From positions 1 through 19,622 of the forward strand of contig JAVKDP010000046.1 in assembly GCA_040222185.1 (NCBI GenBank): DNA of 19,622 nt. The letters are read 5' to 3'. Numbering within the stretch: the first letter of the stretch is position 1; each line of letters starts with the position of its first letter. Shown in pieces: positions 15,459-19,622 of the stretch. The notes under the pieces are model-generated. The model was not told where the DNA came from. It worked only from the letters and a program-made list of their open reading frames with translations, and made no database searches. The stretch comes from JAVKDP01 sp040222185 (lineage in GTDB: Bacteria; Bacteroidota; Rhodothermia; Balneolales; Balneolaceae). Position numbers and translations under genes: made by a program.

Positions 15459-16960
15459 GAGAGAACTGTTAACTTGTGATTTTTTTTGATGCGCCAATAT
15501 ACGTTGAACCCACCTAAAGTTACGCCTGGAATTCCCTGCCCTGGATACGTGGTATCGCCAACAAGAAAAAGCCCTTTAAATGGAGTTTGATTCGGAGTCC
15601 AATTTAGCAAGCTTCGTGCCATATTCTGAGGGATTCCTCCCACCCTGCCTTTTTTACGGAATACCCATTTTTGCCATGTAACAGGGGTTGCAGTATGAAC
15701 TATTTTTACTTCTGAATCAGAAAACCCAGGGAGCTTCTCTTTTAATTTCGATAAGATATACTCCTCAACTTCCTTTTTTGCTGAGTCATATTCGCCATTC
15801 AAAGAAAACCAAAAGTCTGGTGATGCATGACATGAGATATTCAAAGTCCTTTCTCCATTTGGAGCTCTTAATTCGTCGCCTCTTTTCGACATTGATATAA
15901 AGAATGATTCTGAATCCGTATATGGTACTGTGTTCCCATCTTCGAGGTGAATTTGGTGATGTAAGCTTAAATCATCCGGATAAGTATCTGAAGTAGCTAC
16001 TCCTAATGTTATTGCACCCCAGGCTTTGTTAAACCAATTGGACTCTCTTTCAAAATAAACTCGCATCTCTTCGTTTGTGATCTCTTTCATATTCCAAATC
16101 GGGATGTTAGAAACCACAATCGGGGCTCTATATTGCTTATCCTTTTTGGTTTTGATAAGAAATTCTCCCCCCTCTTTTTCAACCCGGATTACTCTTTCTT
16201 TTGTATGGAGTGATCCGCCTCTTTCTTCAATAAATCCTTGTATTGATCTGATCATTTCTAGTAATCCACCAGGTACATAAAAGTTTGAATAATTAGTATA
16301 TGTAATCCCGGGCGCTCCAAATAGAAAAGGTGTATCAACTGACTTGGCCTGAGCCGTAATCATTAATTGTTCATCAAGAAAACGGATAAACTTTGGAGTG
16401 TCAATATCAAACTGGCTGGCCAATTCCTTTACTGACTTAAAAGCATATCTAAGTACCCAAACATCAAGAGGTGAATTGGATAGTATTAGTCTTCCCCAAT
16501 CAGAATATTCCTGAGGTGGGAAATGAGGGTTTTTAAGTGATACTTTCCATACAATATCCGATAGTTCAAATGCTAAGCTCCAGAATTTTGTTTGACCTTC
16601 AGGGTTACCAAATACTCGAATTGCCTCATCAATCCAATCTTTACGATTTTTATACCGGGTTACTTTTTCTCCTTCTACCCAAACCGACATGCTTGGTTTA
16701 ATTTCTTCTTTGGGAATAATAATACCAGTTACATCTTCCAGTTCTCGTAACGGTTGGTTCTTATCAAATCCAATTAATGTTGTGGCGCCAGACTCAAAAA
16801 TAAAACCTTTACGATAGTAAGAAGAACTGCAACCTCCTGGCAATGCCGCGGCCTCTAAAATCAGAACTTTGTATCCATCATTTGCCAATAATGCAGCCGT
16901 AGTCATCCCGCCCATTCCTGAACCTATAACAATTGCATCGTATTTAGTACCTGATTCCAT
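15455..16960 (-). CDS. FAD-dependent oxidoreductase of the CrtI / carotene isomerase / phytoene desaturase-like family
   Basis: 501 residues from the ATG at 16960. The N-terminal Rossmann motif (AIVIGSGMGGMTTAALLAND, residues about 9-28) is followed by KVLILEA and PGGCSSSY, which bind the FAD ADP moiety. The C-terminal segment LFLVGDTTYPGQGIPGVTLGG closes the flavin site as in CrtI, CrtISO and RetSat enzymes. Substrates of the family are carotenoids, retinol and other polyenes or amines; the exact reaction cannot be read from sequence. IspG lies in the same cluster and makes isoprenoid precursors, which favours a carotenoid role. The open frame extends to a TTG at 17008, but the added 16 residues are charged and precede the normal family start. 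It is first in the cluster and divergent from the DinB-like gene. Confidence 0.88.
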   Translation of the reverse strand: MESGTKYDAIVIGSGMGGMTTAALLANDGYKVLILEAAALPGGCSSSYYRKGFIFESGATTLIGFDKNQPLRELEDVTGIIIPKEEIKPSMSVWVEGEKVTRYKNRKDWIDEAIRVFGNPEGQTKFWSLAFELSDIVWKVSLKNPHFPPQEYSDWGRLILSNSPLDVWVLRYAFKSVKELASQFDIDTPKFIRFLDEQLMITAQAKSVDTPFLFGAPGITYTNYSNFYVPGGLLEMIRSIQGFIEERGGSLHTKERVIRVEKEGGEFLIKTKKDKQYRAPIVVSNIPIWNMKEITNEEMRVYFERESNWFNKAWGAITLGVATSDTYPDDLSLHHQIHLEDGNTVPYTDSESFFISMSKRGDELRAPNGERTLNISCHASPDFWFSLNGEYDSAKKEVEEYILSKLKEKLPGFSDSEVKIVHTATPVTWQKWVFRKKGRVGGIPQNMARSLLNWTPNQTPFKGLFLVGDTTYPGQGIPGVTLGGFNVYWRIKKNHKLTVLS

Positions 16961-17028
16961 GAGTCTGTTAACATCTAGATTTCTCTTGCCATTCCTAACT
17001 TCTTCCAATTAATGTTCTCTGCGCTTAG

Positions 17029-17036
17029 TACCTTTG
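17029..17036 (+). promoter_or_regulatory. Bacteroidota-type -7 promoter element for the DinB-like gene
   Basis: TACCTTTG is an exact match to the TAnnTTTG -7 element of Bacteroidota housekeeping promoters and lies 31 bp before the ATG at 17068. A start near 17043 would give a leader of about 25 nt. No clear TTTG -33 element is seen at the expected distance, so this is a partial match. Confidence 0.4.
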
Positions 17037-17067
17037 ACCGAAATTTTGAACTAAAATTCACCTCACT

Positions 17068-17634
17068 ATGAAAGAAAACTACCTGGAAAGTATCCGAAAG
17101 CAATTCGAGTATTATAAAATGTTAGGAGAAAACACTTTTGCCCAACTTGATGAGGAAGATCTTTTCTGGCAATACAATCCGGAGAGTAATTCAATTGCTA
17201 TCATTGTGAAACATCTTTCGGGCAATATGCTATCCAGGTGGACTAACTTTTTAACTACAGACGGTGAGAAAAAATGGCGAAACCGTGAAGATGAATTTGA
17301 AGGAGATATAAAGTCTAGAAAAGAACTCATTGGAAAATGGAATACAGGTTGGGATTGCGTATTCAATGCCCTGAATTCTATCACTGAAGGCAACTTTGAT
17401 ACTACAGTCTATATTAGGAATATGGGGCACACCATCCCTGAAGCGGTAAACAGGCAGTTTGCCCACTACTCCTATCATATTGGGCAAATCGTATATATCG
17501 GAAGAATGATCAAAGGAAATGAATGGAAAAGTCTTTCTATTCCAAAAGGAGGTTCAGAAGCCTATAACTCTGATAAGTTTTCCAAACCCAAACGAAAAGC
17601 TCACTTTACAGATGAGTTTTTGAACAAAAAATAA
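17068..17634 (+). CDS. DinB-superfamily (DUF1572-like) putative metal-dependent protein
   Basis: 188 residues, cytosolic, predicted four-helix bundle. The family's three metal-ligand histidines appear to be present: His48 in IVKHLSGNM, and two in FAHYSYHIGQIVYIGR near residues 133 and 137. These proteins resemble DinB, YfiT and the thiol S-transferases that use bacillithiol or mycothiol, but DUF1572 members have no firm function. The position ahead of the second histidine pair and the length fit the family. The gene stands alone on the plus strand, divergent from the oxidoreductase cluster and convergent with polA. No Shine-Dalgarno sequence is seen before the ATG. Confidence 0.85.
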   Translation: MKENYLESIRKQFEYYKMLGENTFAQLDEEDLFWQYNPESNSIAIIVKHLSGNMLSRWTNFLTTDGEKKWRNREDEFEGDIKSRKELIGKWNTGWDCVFNALNSITEGNFDTTVYIRNMGHTIPEAVNRQFAHYSYHIGQIVYIGRMIKGNEWKSLSIPKGGSEAYNSDKFSKPKRKAHFTDEFLNKK

Positions 17635-17637
17635 TTC

Positions 17638-17959
17638 TTGATGTTATACTTGCTTGACTTCCGAGGATTTCTCGATATCTGAAATTACTTCCTGTTAGCT
17701 CGAGCGAATCCTTTCAGTGATTTATTCTATCCAAAGTTATTTGATTTTTGGGCTTTCATATCGCTTGTCTTTTTGAGTTAGATCGACGAATTGAAAACTC
17801 CTTACAAAGTTTTGGTCCTCCCTCTGAGTTCAAACAAATTTGAACTCTGTATCCCCCCAGGTGGAGACAGGAACTTTCCCTCCTCGGGGAGGGAAAGACC
17901 GGAGCACTTGTGCATAGGTCAGGGAGAGGACAAAAAAAATGCTATAAACTAAAACAATC
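17638..17959. other. Convergent intergenic region, 322 bp, no gene found
   Basis: It lies between the 3' ends of the DinB-like gene and polA. The first 170 bp show nothing I can name. The remainder is a palindrome-rich element described separately. No open frame longer than a few dozen codons with family resemblance and no tRNA-like cloverleaf were seen. No clear terminator for either gene is present, although the hairpins at 17826-17847 and 17874-17897 could stop transcription from both sides. Confidence 0.6.
17810..17936. repeat. Palindromic intergenic element with imperfect terminal inverted repeats (MITE/REP-like candidate)
   Basis: The left end TTTTGGTCCTCCCTCT (17810-17825) and the reverse complement of the right end (17921-17936, TTTTTGTCCTCTCCCT) are imperfect inverted copies. 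Between them are a perfect 9-bp stem GAGTTCAAA/TTTGAACTC with loop CAAA (17826-17847) and a perfect 10-bp stem CTTTCCCTCC/GGAGGGAAAG with loop TCGG (17874-17897). A small GCAC-TT-GTGC palindrome follows. The GC- and purine-rich composition contrasts with the AT-rich surroundings. Only one copy lies in this window, so dispersal through the genome is inferred from structure. No target-site duplication is evident. Confidence 0.5.
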
Positions 17960-19622
17960 CTAATGCGCTTCTAACCAGTTGTCACCTATTCCCGCTTCTA
18001 CCTTTAACGGAACATCCATCTTAAATGCCCATTCCATAAGCTCTACAATTTTAGTAGGTACCTCCTCCAGTTCACTTTCATGGATCTCAAAGATCAGTTC
18101 ATCATGAACTTGCAAAAGCATTCGGCTCTTGTAATTATTTTCCTGTAGCCAGTTATGGATGTTTATCATCGCAAGTTTAATAACATCAGCTGCAGTTCCC
18201 TGGATAGGCATATTTATAGCCACACGCTCTGCAAAACCTCTTACGTTCCAGTTGCTGGAGTTGATATCGGGAATGTATCTTCTTCGGCCTAATAAAGTTT
18301 TAACATATCCATGTTCTTTAGCAAACACCTGGGTATCTGATATATAGTTCTGGATGTTTGGAAAGCGATTGAAGTATTCCTCAATCATCTCCTTCCCTTC
18401 ACTATTTTCAATACCGAGATTGGTTGCCAGACCATATGCACTTAATCCATAAGGAATTCCAAAATTCACCTCTTTCGCTTTGCGCCGGTGATCCTGGGTA
18501 ACTTCGTCCAACGAATTTAAATGGAAAATCTCTTTCGCAGTTCTGGCATGTATATCTTCACCGTTCTTGAATGCCTCAATCATTGCTTCATCTTTGGCAA
18601 TGTGAGCAATTACCCTTAGCTCCACCTGGGAATAATCAGCTGACATAATCTTGTATCCATCCTCCGCAATAAAAGCTTTACGAATTTCACGTCCCCGGGC
18701 TGTTCGTATTGGAATATTCTGGAGATTTGGGTTCGAGGAAGCCAGGCGTCCGGTTGCAGCTACACTTTGGTTAAAATCGGTATGTACTCTGTTCGACTCC
18801 GGGTTAATCATAGATGGCAATGCATCTACATATGTTGATTTGAGTTTTGCCAAAGAACGGTATTCCAGAATCGTGCTCGGTAGTTCATACTTAACAGCCA
18901 ATTTGGTTAATACCGACTCATTTGTTGAGTATTGTCCGGTCTTAGTTTTCTTCCCCGATGGAAGCTCTAGTTTTTCGAATAAAATCTTACCCAATTGCGC
19001 CGGAGAATTGATATTAAACTCTTCCCCTGCTTTTTCATAAATATCAGCTTCAAGTTTTTTAATATCATTTTCCAGGTCTTTAGAGAAGCCTTCCAGCATC
19101 TCTACATCCAACCGCACTCCCTGGTATTCGATATCGCCTAAAACTTCTATTAAAGGGAAATCTACCGTATTCGCAATTTCTTCCAGTTCATCTTCCTTTA
19201 CTTTTTTGCTGAATATATCATAGAGTTGAAGAGTTACATCGGTATCCTCACAAGCATATAAATAAACTTCTTCAGGAGTTAAATCAGCCATCGATTTCTG
19301 AGCTTTTCCTTTTCCAATTAAAGCAACAATGGGTACAGGTTCATAGCCTAAATACTTTTTGGCCAGCTCATCCATTTTAATTTTTTGTGAAGCATCAATA
19401 AGATAAGCGGCTACCATCGTATCGAATGGTTTACCTTTGATCCTTATACCATGACGAAAAAGTATTGTGTAATCGAATTTATAATTATGGGCTACCTTTA
19501 CCGACTCATTGTTCTCAAAAAGAGGTTTAACTAATTCCAGAACTTCGGCTTCATTCAATCCTCCTTCTACATTTACCGGGATGTAAGCCCCCTTCCCTGC
19601 CGTAATCGAAAAGGACATTCCA
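17960..19622 (-). CDS. polA: DNA polymerase I, C-terminal part with 3'-5' exonuclease and polymerase domains (5' end outside window)
   Basis: At least 553 codons are present and the frame runs off the right edge, so the 5'-nuclease domain and the first exonuclease motif are not visible. The 3'-5' proofreading domain is intact as far as seen: motif Exo II AHNYKFDY and Exo III YACEDTDVT, spacing as in E. coli Pol I. The polymerase domain has motif A MSADYSQVELR (catalytic Asp), motif B RRKAKEVNFGIPYG (Arg, Lys, Phe and Tyr of the O-helix) and motif C LLQVHDELIFE (Asp-Glu). The Phe in motif B is the E. coli type that disfavours dideoxynucleotides. The enzyme fills gaps in repair and removes RNA primers. 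It ends with a TAG, convergent with the DinB-like gene. The methionine at 19618 is internal and not a start. Confidence 0.98.
   Translation of the reverse strand, partial: GMSFSITAGKGAYIPVNVEGGLNEAEVLELVKPLFENNESVKVAHNYKFDYTILFRHGIRIKGKPFDTMVAAYLIDASQKIKMDELAKKYLGYEPVPIVALIGKGKAQKSMADLTPEEVYLYACEDTDVTLQLYDIFSKKVKEDELEEIANTVDFPLIEVLGDIEYQGVRLDVEMLEGFSKDLENDIKKLEADIYEKAGEEFNINSPAQLGKILFEKLELPSGKKTKTGQYSTNESVLTKLAVKYELPSTILEYRSLAKLKSTYVDALPSMINPESNRVHTDFNQSVAATGRLASSNPNLQNIPIRTARGREIRKAFIAEDGYKIMSADYSQVELRVIAHIAKDEAMIEAFKNGEDIHARTAKEIFHLNSLDEVTQDHRRKAKEVNFGIPYGLSAYGLATNLGIENSEGKEMIEEYFNRFPNIQNYISDTQVFAKEHGYVKTLLGRRRYIPDINSSNWNVRGFAERVAINMPIQGTAADVIKLAMINIHNWLQENNYKSRMLLQVHDELIFEIHESELEEVPTKIVELMEWAFKMDVPLKVEAGIGDNWLEAH

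Noticed and set aside
15459..15497. Longer N-terminus of the second rhomboid from TTG 15497
   Set aside because: The added 13 residues lie within the oxidoreductase gene, and the TTG at 15458 overlapping the TGA gives a normal family start.
16961..17008. N-terminal extension of the oxidoreductase from TTG 17008
   Set aside because: The Rossmann motif normally begins within the first ten or so residues, as it does from the ATG at 16960.
18651..19040. 129-residue open frame on the plus strand within polA
   Set aside because: It is antisense to conserved polymerase coding sequence and has no recognisable motif; it is a shadow frame.

Overview
The window looks like a chromosomal segment from an AT-rich member of the Bacteroidota/Rhodothermota/Balneolota group, most likely a Balneolota-type marine bacterium. 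The support is two proteins with type IX secretion (T9SS) C-terminal sorting domains, a PorV/PorQ-family barrel, a TonB-dependent receptor with an N-terminal carboxypeptidase-regulatory-like domain, weak Shine-Dalgarno usage and a TAnnTTTG-type promoter element. The taxonomic call is an inference from protein style; no rRNA or marker search was possible.

Left part (1-12480): a five-gene minus-strand cluster reads from right to left. It encodes a lipoprotein with two parvulin-like peptidyl-prolyl isomerase regions, a TonB-dependent receptor, a 1267-residue T9SS surface protein, a PorV/PorQ-like barrel and an 862-residue T9SS protein with a lamin-tail domain plus four beta-sandwich repeats. Spacing is 10 bp, 3 bp, a 4-nt ATGA overlap and 49 bp, so it is probably one transcript. 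A LacI/CcpA-type regulator, cut by the window edge, follows on the same strand. The only promoter region I can see, upstream of the lipoprotein gene, carries a perfect match to the CcpA/LacI-family operator consensus TGWAANCGNTNWCA, placed between candidate promoter elements. The simplest reading is a LacI-regulated carbohydrate-responsive uptake locus without SusD. Surface proteins are exported by T9SS and the TonB receptor imports the ligand. An alpha-glucan ligand is a guess from one GTFNAWN motif.

Middle (12415-12710): an AT-rich 296-bp intergenic region holding the promoter/operator, terminator-like hairpins after ispG and a second operator-like palindrome.

Right-middle (12711-16960): a minus-strand cluster of a CrtI/carotene-isomerase-like FAD oxidoreductase, two rhomboid proteases and ispG. 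The outer two suggest an isoprenoid/carotenoid theme; the rhomboids have no obvious pathway link.

Right end (17068-19622): a DinB/DUF1572-type putative metal-dependent protein gene on the plus strand converges on the 3' part of polA (minus strand, 5' end outside the window). The 322-bp gap between them carries a palindrome-rich element of about 127 bp with imperfect terminal inverted repeats, possibly a MITE- or REP-like repeat.
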